The translations under genes and the position numbers were made by a program. Shown piece by piece: positions 37,405-46,838 of a stretch of DNA of 64,000 bases. The DNA lies in the NCBI RefSeq assembly GCF_017948455.1, contig NZ_JAFFSU010000034.1, forward strand, positions 1-64,000, given 5' to 3'. Each line of letters starts with the position of its first letter. Position 1 is the first letter of the stretch. Below the pieces are notes generated by a model. That model had not been told where the DNA came from and made no database searches. It was given only the letters and a program-made list of their open reading frames with translations. Source of the DNA: Streptomyces sp. GESEQ-4. Lineage in GTDB: Bacteria; Actinomycetota; Actinomycetes; Streptomycetales; Streptomycetaceae.

Positions 37405-40007
37405 CCGATCCCGCCGAGGAGACGGCGGCCGGTCAGGCACTCGGCCTGCTCACCACCCTGGTCAACGCCGCTGACTGGCTCTACGACCACTGGTATCTGC
37501 TCGCCCTGGTCATCGCCGCGTGCTGGGGCGTGGGCGAGATGGTGGTGCGCCGCCTCGCGGCGCGCGCCTCGGCCGAGCGGATGGCCCTCGAGCTCGTCTC
37601 CAGCCGGCACTTCGACCCGAGTCTGGAGGAGATCTTCCGCCGCGGCGTCCAGCTCGCCCGCGCTTCGACCGCCATGCCCTGGTGGGCGCCCCGCCGGGCG
37701 AAGACGGTCCAGATCCGGCTGCGCGCGGACGGCACCGCGCCGCTGCGCTACCGCATCGAAGGCCCCGCAGGCGGTGAACGCCTGCTGTCCATCACCCCGT
37801 TCGGGCCGGACATCACCGTCAACCGGGCGAGGCCGAGCGTCGACGAGCCCCGGACCAATACCGTGCGGGCCGAGTTCATCCTGCGCGGCAAGCTCACCGC
37901 CCCGCTGCGCGAGGTGCCGCTCACCCCCGACCCGCTCCAGCCGCTCGTCGACGCCGTGGCCGACCTGCGCGCCGAGCTCGGCGACCTCGCCGAGATACGC
38001 CTCGACATCCAGCGCGCCCCGAAGTGGGCGCTGCGGGCGCGCCGCCTGCAGCTGATGAGCGCCGCGCGCCGGTCCGAACGCCGGGAGGCCCAGCGGTCCG
38101 CGCGCTGGCTGAGGCAGGACGCCAGTGGCATCGAGGACTCGATGGGCTGGCAGTTGCAGCAGCTCCTCAGTGACAAACCCGGCTCGGGATCCGGCCGGCG
38201 GCTGGTGATGCCGCCGGTGCCCCGTCGGGTGGAGCCGGCCGAGGCGCTGGGCAAGCTCGCCGAGGACGACCACCTGGTCCGCGTCCAGTTGCTCGTGATG
38301 TGCGCCTCGAACACCGAGGGCCGCGCTCAGGCCCGGCTCGCCCAACTCCAGGCCGCGTTCGACGTGTTCGGCGGCCGCTCCCGGTGGGCCATGCGCGGCT
38401 GGCGGCTCGGTCCGTGGCGGGTGGGCGCCGACCACTGGCCCACCCGGCATGGCTTCGAGCGCCGCTGGAACCTGGGGCACTGCCAGCCGCCCCGCGCGAA
38501 CTGGGTCCGGCTGGAGGAATTGTGCGGCCTGCTCAAGCCGCCCACCGTGCACTGCCGGCTGCCGGTGCTCGCCGGTGACCTGCCGACGTTCGCCTTTGGT
38601 GAGCCCGAGTTGCTGCTGCAGGGCATCTATCGGGGTCCGGACGGCCGCGAGCGGCTGGTCGCCACCTACGCCGAGGAGACCCTGTTCGAGGTCGGGGTCG
38701 GAAAGGCGGGCGGTGGCAAGACGGAACGCGCGCTGGCGCAGGCGATCGGCTGGGCGCATGCGGGCGGGGGGCTGGTCTTCGTCGACCCGCACCGCGACTC
38801 GTGGCCGCGCGCCCTCCCGTTCCTGGCGCACGAGGCCCTGATGGAGCGGATCGCGCTGATCGACCTCAACGGTCTCGGTCCCAACCCGCGGGTGAGTTCG
38901 TGGAATCCGCTCGGGATGCACCAGGGCCAGGCCGGGCACGAGGTCGTCGAGGCGATCGCCGACGCCTATGCCTCCGCATTGGCCTGGGACGACGCGACCG
39001 CCCCGCGTGCGCTCACCATCCTCACCGCCGCGCTCACGGTCCTGGTCGCGGTCAACGAGGCGGCCTGCCAGGCCGGCCGGCCCGAGGACCAGGCCACGAT
39101 CTTCCACGTACGGGCCCTGATCACCGACGCCAAGTTCCGCAAGGCAGCGCTCGCCGCGGTGGCGGGCCGGCTGGATGAGGAGACCCGCGCGTGGTGGCAG
39201 TCGGTGTTCCCGACCCTGCCGCCCGACGCGTTCGCCGTCGTCCTCAACCCGATCGCCCGCCTGGCCGCCAACCCCATCACCCGCGCCTTCCTCGGCCAGC
39301 CAATCGGTGTCTACAACATCCGCGCGGCGATGGACTCCAAGATGATCGTGTGGGTGTGCCCGGGCGGCAACGGCCCCACCGACCGCCTGCTCACCGCGCT
39401 GCTGGCCCGCGATCTGCTGCGGGCCGCACGCTCCCGCCGCGACACACCCGAGGAGAGGCGGGTGCCGTTCCGCCCGTACTTCGACGAGCTGATCACCCTG
39501 ACCGGCGCGGCCCCGGAGACCATCGCCGCGATGTTCGAGGACTTCCGCAAGTACCGGTGCCACGTCCACGGCATGACGCAGCTGCTGTCCCGCCTGCCCA
39601 CGCCGGTGCGGCTGTCCCTTGTGCAGAACGCGTCCACGCTGGCCACCACCGCAGGGTCGAAGTCCGCGATCGCGCCCATCACCGCCGAGTGGGGCGACAA
39701 CCCCAGCCCCGACCGGGTCGCCACCATGGAACGGTTCGAGCACTACGTGTCCATGAACGTGCACGGCCGCCGGGTCGGACCCGTCCAGCTGCGCGGGCCC
39801 CATCTCGACGACGTCTTCGCCGCCCAGGCCCGCCCGAAGGATGTCCCCGATCTGGAGCGGGCCGCCTACACGAACGCCCAAGCGCTTCCGCTCAACCAGC
39901 TCACCGACCGGGCCGCGCAGCAGCTCGGCCGCGTCGTCGCCTTCCTCGCCGCGCTCTCCCCCGCCGGCGCCACCGCTGCCCACCTGTCGAAGGACGAATG
40001 GAAATGA
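37380..40007 (+). CDS. VirD4/TraG-like coupling ATPase
   Basis: The 875-residue protein has an N-terminal membrane segment (YLLALVIAACWGVGEMVV, about 38-55), a 350-residue middle domain and a C-terminal P-loop ATPase: VGVGKAGGGKTERAL (Walker A, about 439-453), GLVFVDPHRDSWP (about 463-475), PYFDELITLTGAAPE and HVHGMTQLLSRLP. These are features of coupling proteins that deliver DNA to type IV channels. The start is a GTG at 37380 with GGAGGCG upstream, inside the end of the preceding gene. No relaxase is visible in the window. Confidence 0.8.
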   Translation: MDAAAPYVTDPAEETAAGQALGLLTTLVNAADWLYDHWYLLALVIAACWGVGEMVVRRLAARASAERMALELVSSRHFDPSLEEIFRRGVQLARASTAMPWWAPRRAKTVQIRLRADGTAPLRYRIEGPAGGERLLSITPFGPDITVNRARPSVDEPRTNTVRAEFILRGKLTAPLREVPLTPDPLQPLVDAVADLRAELGDLAEIRLDIQRAPKWALRARRLQLMSAARRSERREAQRSARWLRQDASGIEDSMGWQLQQLLSDKPGSGSGRRLVMPPVPRRVEPAEALGKLAEDDHLVRVQLLVMCASNTEGRAQARLAQLQAAFDVFGGRSRWAMRGWRLGPWRVGADHWPTRHGFERRWNLGHCQPPRANWVRLEELCGLLKPPTVHCRLPVLAGDLPTFAFGEPELLLQGIYRGPDGRERLVATYAEETLFEVGVGKAGGGKTERALAQAIGWAHAGGGLVFVDPHRDSWPRALPFLAHEALMERIALIDLNGLGPNPRVSSWNPLGMHQGQAGHEVVEAIADAYASALAWDDATAPRALTILTAALTVLVAVNEAACQAGRPEDQATIFHVRALITDAKFRKAALAAVAGRLDEETRAWWQSVFPTLPPDAFAVVLNPIARLAANPITRAFLGQPIGVYNIRAAMDSKMIVWVCPGGNGPTDRLLTALLARDLLRAARSRRDTPEERRVPFRPYFDELITLTGAAPETIAAMFEDFRKYRCHVHGMTQLLSRLPTPVRLSLVQNASTLATTAGSKSAIAPITAEWGDNPSPDRVATMERFEHYVSMNVHGRRVGPVQLRGPHLDDVFAAQARPKDVPDLERAAYTNAQALPLNQLTDRAAQQLGRVVAFLAALSPAGATAAHLSKDEWK

Positions 40008-40927
40008 CCACCGCCCCGCCCAAGGACCGCACGACGGCGGGTTTCACGCCCAGCCCCGTGGAACCCCTCGTGCATCAGCTCCTGGCCACACTCGCCCAGC
40101 ACCGGATGGCCTCCACCCACCAGCTGCACGTCCTGCTGCGGCCCGACCGCTCCCGCCAGTCGGTGTCGGAGCGGCTCAACGAGCTGCTCGGCGAGCGCCT
40201 GGTCGACTTCGTCGTACTGCCCCAGTCGAACCGCACCCGGGTCTGGTACCTCACACCGAAGGGCGCCCGCCTGACGAGGGACTGGCCCGCGCTGCGCGGA
40301 CGCCCCCCGTATCCGATCACCTCGGCCACGGCAGCCTCGCTGAAGACCCCGCACACCCTTACCGTCCTGCGCACACACCTGGTGTTCGTCGCCGATGCCC
40401 GCCGACGCGGCGACGAGCACGGCCACCTCGACTGGACGCCTGAGGTGTTCCACGCGATCGGCGACGGCGAGAAGATCGTCGCCGACGCGGTCATGCACTA
40501 CACCCTGATCGACGGCCAACAGCGGCGGAAACTGCGAGCGTTCGTCGAGGTCGACCGGGCCACCATGAGCAGCGAGCGCCTAGCCGCCAAGCTGATCGAG
40601 TACGCGCGGTTGTGGTCGTACGAACCACAGCCGGTCGGCCGGCGCCGCCCTGCCTCCGGGCCCGGCTGGCTGCGCTGGTACCCGGTGTTTCCCCGGGTCC
40701 TGTTCGTGCTGACCGGCGCTGGGCGTCAGGCGATGGACAACCGGATCAGCGACCTCAAGGCCATGGTCGCCCATCATCCGCTCGTGGCTGAGATGGCCCG
40801 CGAGGTGCCGCTGGGAGCGGTCGTCCTGGACGACCTCGAAGGGCACGGCCCCACCTCTGACGTGTGGGTGCCGCTGGCCGGGGGCCAGCCCCGGCCGTGG
40901 ACCGAGCTTGCGGGGGCGGCGGCGTGA
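40004..40927 (+). CDS. Replication-relaxation family protein
   Basis: The N-terminal winged-helix region (VHQLLATLAQHRMASTHQLH, then DRSRQSVSERLNELLGERLV and VWYLTPKGARLT) matches Replic_Relax proteins of actinomycete mobile elements, which are linked with plasmid DNA relaxation and replication. The ATG lies in an ATGA overlap with the coupling ATPase. The last 50 codons (40755-40905) are repeated in truncated form at 42973-43133. It closes the transfer operon. Confidence 0.8.
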   Translation: MTTAPPKDRTTAGFTPSPVEPLVHQLLATLAQHRMASTHQLHVLLRPDRSRQSVSERLNELLGERLVDFVVLPQSNRTRVWYLTPKGARLTRDWPALRGRPPYPITSATAASLKTPHTLTVLRTHLVFVADARRRGDEHGHLDWTPEVFHAIGDGEKIVADAVMHYTLIDGQQRRKLRAFVEVDRATMSSERLAAKLIEYARLWSYEPQPVGRRRPASGPGWLRWYPVFPRVLFVLTGAGRQAMDNRISDLKAMVAHHPLVAEMAREVPLGAVVLDDLEGHGPTSDVWVPLAGGQPRPWTELAGAAA

Positions 40928-40952
40928 CGGAATTTGATCCTGTCTCGGATGC

Positions 40953-41330
40953 TCATACGGCGTCCGCACCGGCGGGTTCCCAGAGCTGGATCGGGGTGCC
41001 CGCCGGGTCGCTGAGCTCGGCGAACCGGCCATTGGGGTAGTCCTGCTCATGGACATCGACCTGGATGCCCGCGCTCCGCAGCTGGGCCACCATGGCATCG
41101 AGATCGCGAACCCGGAAGTTGATCGCCCACTGCTGTTCGGGGGTGCGGAAATGCTCCGATCCGCTCGGGAGCGGGGCGAACACAGTCGGTCCAGTCTCGG
41201 TCTCCCAGGACCGTTCATCGTAGGTATCCGGTGGGCGTCCTACGCCGAGGTGAGTCTCATACCAACTGGCCAGTGCCTCGGGGTCGCTGGCACGGAAGAA
41301 GATGCCGCCGATGCCTGTCACGCGTTCCAT
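40953..41330 (-). CDS. VOC (glyoxalase-like) family protein
   Basis: The 125-residue protein has the pattern of one glyoxalase/bleomycin-resistance fold: GIGGIFFRASDPEALASWY at the start, FRVRDLDAMVAQLRSAG in the middle and ELSDPAGTPIQLWEP at the end. VOC proteins are metal-dependent isomerases, dioxygenases or binding proteins; the substrate is unknown. The ATG at 41330 with AGGATGG upstream is preferred over an upstream frame lacking similarity. It converges on the transfer operon. The stretch 41331-41572 has no gene. Confidence 0.78.
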   Translation of the reverse strand: MERVTGIGGIFFRASDPEALASWYETHLGVGRPPDTYDERSWETETGPTVFAPLPSGSEHFRTPEQQWAINFRVRDLDAMVAQLRSAGIQVDVHEQDYPNGRFAELSDPAGTPIQLWEPAGADAV

Positions 41331-41572
41331 GCCGCCATCCTGCTCTGTCGGCCCGCTCGCAGCCCATGGATTGAGTCTCAACGTTCCGGAGTACGGCGGA
41401 GCTACCGAGTCACAGGCTCGACCCACCCGGGCGACTCGCGACGGACTTCATGCCCACCCAATGATCATGTTCGAATGCGTGCTCCTCTTGTCCGGTTCGG
41501 TCGCAGCCCAGTGTGTTCAGCTCGCCGGCGTGGTCGCCACAGACACATTCGGCCTTCCCTTTTTGGGCGAGG

Positions 41573-42760
41573 TCAGGAGTTGTCGGAGGTGAGTGCGGCG
41601 ACCACCCGGTTGATCATGTCCTCGTCCGTGGTCAACGGGGTCGGGGTGTAGGACAGGACGAAGCGGAGCCGGAGGTCGAGGGTGGAGAACACGCGGGTGC
41701 GGTAGCCGTACATCTCGCCAGTCTTTCCCCAGAACGTCACGCCGTTCACCGTGGCCGTCTGCAGGCCCATGCTGTAGCGGGCGGGGCTGCCGTCCTTCAG
41801 CATGCGGACCTCGGCCGGGGGAAGTGTGCACAGCTTGTCCATCGCCCGGGGCGGCAGCAAGTCGCCGGAGAACAACGCCTGTTGGAAACTGAAGAGATCG
41901 TCGACGGTGGAGACCAGTTCGCCCTCGCCCCATGTGCTGGAGGGGTTGTAGACGGTGGCGTCGCGCAGGGAGCCGTCGGTCATCCGTAGATAGCCGTGGA
42001 CATGCGGACCGTGCAGGCGGGGGTCGTCGCCCGGTAGCAGCGTGCGCTTGAGGCCGAGCGGTCGCAGGACGCGGCAGCCGATCGCCTCGCCGTAGCGTTG
42101 TCCGGTCAGCTTTTCGATGAGGAGGGCGAGGAGTACGTAGTTGATGCCCCGGTATTCCTGTTTGGTGCCCGGGCGGAACTTCAGTGGGCCGTGCGTCACT
42201 GTCCGCACCCACTCGTGCGGCGTCCAGCGGTCGAACCGGTGCCTCAGGGCGGCCTCCGGCGTGCTCGTGTCGGGGATGCCCTGGTGGTCGGGGATTCCGC
42301 TGGTGTGGTTGAGGAGTTGGGTGACGGTGATGCGAGCGAAGTCGGACGGGAGCAGCCCCGGAAGGTAGCGCCCGATCGGTGCGTTCAGCTCCACGCGGCG
42401 CTCTGTCCACAGCTGGAGTACGACCGTGGCCACGAAGGCCTTGGTGACGCTGCCCGCGCGGAACTTGTCGTCGGGGCGTGCGGCACGCCCGGTGGTGAGG
42501 TCGGCCATGCCTGTGGTGCCGTACCAGTGGTCCGTGCCGTGGGCGGCACGTAGTTGGGCGGAGGTGGCCGGCGGGTGGGAGAGGTCGGAGATCGCCGCCT
42601 GTAAGGCGTCGGTGTCCAAGCCGGCGTCCAACTCCTCAGGTCTGGCGGAGTCCGCCGCCGCCCGGGAAGCCGCACTTCCGGCCGCGACCAGCACGGCACC
42701 GGCCACAGAACCACGGGCCAGAGAACGTCGGGAGATCGACTGAGAGTTCATGGAGCTCAT
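41573..42760 (-). CDS. Secreted serine beta-lactamase-like hydrolase
   Basis: The 395-residue protein carries a Tat-type signal (SRRSLARGSVAGAVLVAAG) and a class C beta-lactamase/DD-peptidase-like domain with SVTK (104-107; Ser104 nucleophile, Lys107) and GKTG near 358. The usual Tyr-x-Asn position reads EYRGINY (202-208) instead of YSN, so the Asn is absent at the expected place. It could be a DD-carboxypeptidase, esterase or a weakened homologue. The gene is monocistronic and lies between the transfer operon and a duplicated piece of its last gene. Confidence 0.8.
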   Translation of the reverse strand: MSSMNSQSISRRSLARGSVAGAVLVAAGSAASRAAADSARPEELDAGLDTDALQAAISDLSHPPATSAQLRAAHGTDHWYGTTGMADLTTGRAARPDDKFRAGSVTKAFVATVVLQLWTERRVELNAPIGRYLPGLLPSDFARITVTQLLNHTSGIPDHQGIPDTSTPEAALRHRFDRWTPHEWVRTVTHGPLKFRPGTKQEYRGINYVLLALLIEKLTGQRYGEAIGCRVLRPLGLKRTLLPGDDPRLHGPHVHGYLRMTDGSLRDATVYNPSSTWGEGELVSTVDDLFSFQQALFSGDLLPPRAMDKLCTLPPAEVRMLKDGSPARYSMGLQTATVNGVTFWGKTGEMYGYRTRVFSTLDLRLRFVLSYTPTPLTTDEDMINRVVAALTSDNS

Positions 42761-42972
42761 GCTGCCGACGGCCTCGTACGCCGGGTATCCGGGATGTCCC
42801 CCTGGTATCCCTGATCCAACCCGTACCTGGCGGTACTCAAGTTAATCCAAGAACGTCACAGTGAGTCGACATCCCTTCGGTGTACGCCGCTGCCCCGCAA
42901 ACGTCGGACCCAGTTCCGGAGTCTCGACGCTCACGAGAGGCCGTAGATCACCGACATCAGGCAGGCCAAGCG

Positions 42973-43133
42973 ACTTGCAGGCCATGGTCGACCACCATCC
43001 ACTCGTGGCCGAGATGGCCCGCGAGGTGCCGCTCGGAGCGGTCGTCCTGAACGACCTCGAAGAGCACGGCCCCACCTCTGACGTGTGGGTGCCGCTGGCC
43101 GGCGGGGGACGACGGTCCTGGACCGAACAGTGA
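42973..43133 (+). pseudogene. Partial copy of the replication-relaxation gene 3' end
   Basis: The translated sequence AMVDHHPLVAEMAREVPLGA then VVLNDLEEHGPTSDVWVPLAG differs from residues 251-300 of the 40004-40927 protein at only a few positions, and the DNA is nearly as similar. Nothing upstream of 42973 resembles the parent gene. It is a truncated duplicate that flanks the VOC/hydrolase pair. Confidence 0.8.
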
Positions 43134-43172
43134 CATCCCCGCTCCGGTTGGCTGTAGAGAAGAACGCTCTTT

Positions 43173-44621
43173 TCAGGGCTGTTGTCCCCGGTAGGTTCTG
43201 CCTCCTCGCCGCGGCAACCGGGCCGGGGTGTCCTCGGGGGTCGCGATCGTCTCGGCGGCCAGGTGGAGTTCGGCCCGCACGGTCGCGGACGACAGATCCA
43301 GGGATAGTGCCCTGCCGCACTTACTGAGCCAGTCGGTGAGCGTACTGCGGCTCAGGCCTAGCTCGGAGGCAGCGGGCGCTGTGCGGCCGCGGTGTTGGAG
43401 CCAGCAGCGAAGGGCGATACGCAGCGGCTTGTCCAGAGGTCTGAGGAGGGCGGTAGCCCAGTGATGGGCGTCGTCGGGGCCGAGTAGATCGGTGGGCAGC
43501 GGGGGGTCTGGAACAAGGCGTGCGGATGTGCTGACTTGTGGGGAAGGTACCGGGGCCCGCAACGCCAGCAGGAGTTGTGCCTGCACGGTGGGGTTGTCCA
43601 GGTCGGCGGCCAGGGCAGTGCCGATCCAGCGCAAGCGTGCACGAACCGTGCCTTCGGACACGTCGAGCACTGCTGCGGCGGCCTGAGCGGACCCCGACCG
43701 CAGGTATGCCTCCAGCGTCCGGTGCTGCTCGCGGGTGAGGGGCGTAAGGACGGCGGCGGACCAGCGGGCGAGCCGGTCGGCGGGCACGGCGCGGAGCAGC
43801 CCGTGCGAACCCAGGAAGGTCGCGGACGCCAGGCAGCCGGGAGTTGCGCCGTGCCGCGCGTTGCCGGCCTCGGCCCATGCCGTGGCGACCATGTCCAGCG
43901 GCAATGGGTCCGAGACGCCGCCGACCAGTTGATGGCGCTCTACGATGCGCGCGACGTAAGGGCGGGCCACGTGGCGGTCGTGGCCGAGGCCGTGGAGCGC
44001 TACGACCGCCACCTCGGTTCCCTCCATACACACCAGCATGCGGGGGGCTTTGGAAGTCACGCTGGGCTGCGCTGCTCGCCAATGAGTCTGATAGGCGGCA
44101 TGCATCTGCGGACCGGCCAGCCGGAACACCGTCGCGTGGGTGGCGGCGGTGCCCAGCACGTCGGTCGCCAGATGGGGCTGGCCGCTCAGCAGGAGATGCA
44201 GGACGGCGGTGTGCAGTCTCTGCTCAGAGTGGCGGGTGTCCTCCGCCCGGCGAACCCGCGCCCGCATTCTGAGCAGATCGACGCAGGTCCGCGCGATCAG
44301 GTCAATGCGCGATACGGGCGATGCCTGGCCGGGACGGATAACGAGGACGCCACCGGTCATCTTGCGGATCGTCAGGTGCGGGTGCAGGCGGGGGTGCGCG
44401 GCGGCACGCACCCCTTCAGGTCCGGCGGTGTCTGGGGTGCTGCAGACGACGCCGCCCGTGAGGTCCGCCAGGACCGCCGAGCCCTCGGCCAGGACTGCGG
44501 CTTCGGCAATGAGCTGGGCGTCCGAGTGGGCTGCTGCCCGGGTGAGTCGTCGCACCACCTGGTATCGGGTCACCTTCATGGGGCGGGCAGGCATGGGCGG
44601 CCCGGCACGGCTCGTCGTCAT
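43173..44621 (-). CDS. PucR-like helix-turn-helix regulator, 482 aa
   Basis: Residues 1-110 may be a sensory region; a PucR-type HTH follows at about 300-345 (RTLEAYLRSGSAQAAAAVLD and VSEGTVRARLRWIG), and a second HTH-like segment at about 395-450 (IALRCWLQHRGRTAPAASEL, GLSRSTLTDWLSKCGRAL). Two such modules in one chain are unusual. The ATG overlaps the stop of the methyltransferase gene (ATGA), so the three minus-strand genes form one operon. It is a transcription factor by fold; the regulon is unknown. Confidence 0.68.
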   Translation of the reverse strand: MTTSRAGPPMPARPMKVTRYQVVRRLTRAAAHSDAQLIAEAAVLAEGSAVLADLTGGVVCSTPDTAGPEGVRAAAHPRLHPHLTIRKMTGGVLVIRPGQASPVSRIDLIARTCVDLLRMRARVRRAEDTRHSEQRLHTAVLHLLLSGQPHLATDVLGTAATHATVFRLAGPQMHAAYQTHWRAAQPSVTSKAPRMLVCMEGTEVAVVALHGLGHDRHVARPYVARIVERHQLVGGVSDPLPLDMVATAWAEAGNARHGATPGCLASATFLGSHGLLRAVPADRLARWSAAVLTPLTREQHRTLEAYLRSGSAQAAAAVLDVSEGTVRARLRWIGTALAADLDNPTVQAQLLLALRAPVPSPQVSTSARLVPDPPLPTDLLGPDDAHHWATALLRPLDKPLRIALRCWLQHRGRTAPAASELGLSRSTLTDWLSKCGRALSLDLSSATVRAELHLAAETIATPEDTPARLPRRGGRTYRGQQP

Positions 44622-45412
44622 GGGATCCGTGCGACCCCGCCCCAGCCCGCGCGGTCGGTGAGCGTGCCGGTGTTCGCGTCGGGGCGCCAGCGCGGCCAGC
44701 TCGTGAACCCGGGTTCGACCAGTTCGGTGCCTTCGAAGAGTTCGACGGCCACCGACGGCTCCCGGAAGATGTAGGGGATCGCACCGGAGCTGTTGTACTC
44801 GTCCTGCACCGCTTGGTGTTCCTGGTCTGCGGCGGTGGAGTGGCTCAGTGACAGGTAGCTGCCCGGGGGAAGCTGCTCGACCAGCCGGCGCACCAGACCT
44901 CTGGCTTCGGTCCAGTCCTCGATGTGGCCCAGCACGTCGTTGATGACCAGGGCAGTGGGCTGGGTCCTGTCCAGCGTCTTGGCCGCGCCGGTTAAGACGG
45001 CGTCCGTGTCGCGCATGTCCGCCTGCACATAGGCGGTGGCGCCCTCGGGGGTGCTGGTGAGCAGCGCATGGACGTGCAGCAGCACGATCGGGTCGTGGTC
45101 GATGTAGACCACGCGGCAGTCGGGCGAGATCCGCTGTGCGACTTCGTGAGTGTTGTTGCTGGTCGGCAGCCCGGCGCCCAGGTCGATGAACTGCCGGATC
45201 CCTGCCTTGGCGAGGAAGGCGGTGGTACGTCGGAGGAAGTCCCGTGATTCCTTGGCGAACGGGACGATGTTGGGGTACTTGCTGCTGTAGGCGTCACCGG
45301 CGGCCTGGTCGGCGGGGTAGTGGTCTTTTCCGCCCAGCCAGTAGTTCCAGACGCGCGCACTGTGCGCGACGGACGTGTCGATCGGCTGATGCGGGCGAGT
45401 CGGTTCGGTCAT
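44618..45412 (-). CDS. SAM-dependent methyltransferase, SAV2177/DUF574 type
   Basis: The 264-residue protein shows DTSVAHSARVWNYWLGGKDHYPADQAAGD-type sequence at its start (DTSVAHSARVWNYWLGGKDH), a SAM-binding FIDLGAGLPTSNNTHE (about 95-110), VVYIDHDPIVLLH and HSTAADQEH. This family is abundant in Streptomyces and usually sits beside DUF5753 regulators, as here. The substrate is not known. It overlaps both neighbours by 4 bp. Confidence 0.82.
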   Translation of the reverse strand: MTEPTRPHQPIDTSVAHSARVWNYWLGGKDHYPADQAAGDAYSSKYPNIVPFAKESRDFLRRTTAFLAKAGIRQFIDLGAGLPTSNNTHEVAQRISPDCRVVYIDHDPIVLLHVHALLTSTPEGATAYVQADMRDTDAVLTGAAKTLDRTQPTALVINDVLGHIEDWTEARGLVRRLVEQLPPGSYLSLSHSTAADQEHQAVQDEYNSSGAIPYIFREPSVAVELFEGTELVEPGFTSWPRWRPDANTGTLTDRAGWGGVARIP

Positions 45413-46254
45413 GTCAGTACGTCTTTCGATTCGTCGGGATGGGGTGCGATGACGCAGGTGTGGTCCATCAACAGGTGATACGCCGACACCGCGTGCAGGC
45501 TGCTTGAGACGTCAGCGGCTCCTGCCAGATCTCCTTCACGGACTACGTGGTCGGGGATCCCCGGCACGTCAACCCGGTACAGGGTCACGGTCGGCATGCC
45601 GGTCATGGGGTGGCACGGACCGTCCAGCGGGTGGATCTGCAAGGTCACATCGGGGCGATCGACGGCTGCCCGCAGTGCCTGCCGCTGCTCGGCCATCACA
45701 TCCTCGTCGCCTACGGACGTGCGCAGCGCCGCGGCGGACATGATGGCCCAGATGCGGGTGTTCTGGTGACGCAGCCGCTTCTGGCGTTCCATGAGCAGCT
45801 CGGTCCGGCGGTCCTTGTCCGCAGGGGACAGGTCAGGTCTGCGGACGTTGTCGACGGCGCGCGCATAGGACCGTGTACGAAGCAGGGCAGGAACGAGTGC
45901 CGGCTCCCACACGCGGATGATCCGGGCCGCGGATTCCACACTCATGAGGTCCAGCTGCCAGGAGTCCATGACAGACCGCCACGGATGCCACCACCCCGGG
46001 AGATTGGCAGTCGCGAGCTGGCCGAGGAACGCTTCGATTTCGGCCGTGCCCGCGCCGTACGCCGTGAGCAGGGCATGGACCTGACCTTCGTCCAGGGAGG
46101 TCTCGGCCTGCTCAATGCGGCGCACTGTTGCGGTGTGGGCCCCCAGCGCCTGGGCGGCCTCGCCCCGGGACATTCCGGCCGCCTCACGCAACGTTTTGAG
46201 CCGGGTGGCTAGAACCAGGTGCGCGACGGTCCTGCCAGACCTTGCGCGAGCCAC
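45409..46254 (-). CDS. XRE-family regulator with DUF5753 (Scr1-type)
   Basis: An N-terminal helix-turn-helix (LKTLREAAGMSRGEAAQALG, about 20-65) is followed by a DUF5753 domain (VPALLRTRSYARAVDNVRRP near 125, then EQRQALRAAVDRPDVTLQIH). I prefer the GTG at 46254 with GGAAGGGG upstream over the GTG six codons earlier. Members usually pair with a small DUF397 gene, which I do not find here. It heads the three-gene operon. Upstream lies the pair TTGCAA and TTTGCA near 46290-46315, a possible operator. Confidence 0.8.
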   Translation of the reverse strand: MARARSGRTVAHLVLATRLKTLREAAGMSRGEAAQALGAHTATVRRIEQAETSLDEGQVHALLTAYGAGTAEIEAFLGQLATANLPGWWHPWRSVMDSWQLDLMSVESAARIIRVWEPALVPALLRTRSYARAVDNVRRPDLSPADKDRRTELLMERQKRLRHQNTRIWAIMSAAALRTSVGDEDVMAEQRQALRAAVDRPDVTLQIHPLDGPCHPMTGMPTVTLYRVDVPGIPDHVVREGDLAGAADVSSSLHAVSAYHLLMDHTCVIAPHPDESKDVLT

Positions 46255-46838
46255 AGCATCCCCTTCCGGCACTTTCTACAACCTGCGGGTAGTGCAAACT
46301 CTGTATCTTGCAATCTCCGTTCACAACCCTTTGAGTATGTCTAACCCGCCGCAACCGGCGCGCAGTTGGTGGGTGACGGCATGCCACGAGATCGCGGTCG
46401 GCCGCCGACGGGGGCTCCGTTCACATACGTGCCGTCGCACCGGGCCGGGAGTAAGTCGGGTGCGGTCGACGTCTATGGGGACAGGATCGGGAGGACGCAT
46501 GGACAGACGTGATCTGCGGCAGTCGGCCCCTGGAGGGGGTGCCGTCAGCAGGAGGGACGACGGCGCCGGATCCGGTTCGGCGGCTATGCGCGCCTGCACG
46601 ACGTAACACGCACAGAGGTGGCCGCCCTCGGAGGGAACGGCCACCTGGCGACTCATCCGAGTCAGGCACACCAGGTACGGACCCATCCATCACTGGGGTG
46701 CTCCGGTCGGCGTGTTCGCGGCACGCCGCTGGGCTCAGGATAGACCGGCTCACGCACAGGTTCGCGACGTCCTGTGCCGTCCGGCCGGATCCCGATTCTG
46801 AGCCCCGGGGTGCCCTGCCCTCACCGAAGGGAGTGACA
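46255..46838. other. Intergenic stretch without supported gene
   Basis: Short frames on both strands have compositional, non-protein-like sequence and no good ribosome-binding sites. The left part should hold the promoter of the minus-strand regulator operon. The right part (46620-46838) contains dispersed GC-rich repeats but nothing I can name. Confidence 0.4.

Noticed and set aside
38300..39178. Frames inside the coupling ATPase gene in other phases
   Set aside because: Shadows of a gene with clear Walker motifs.
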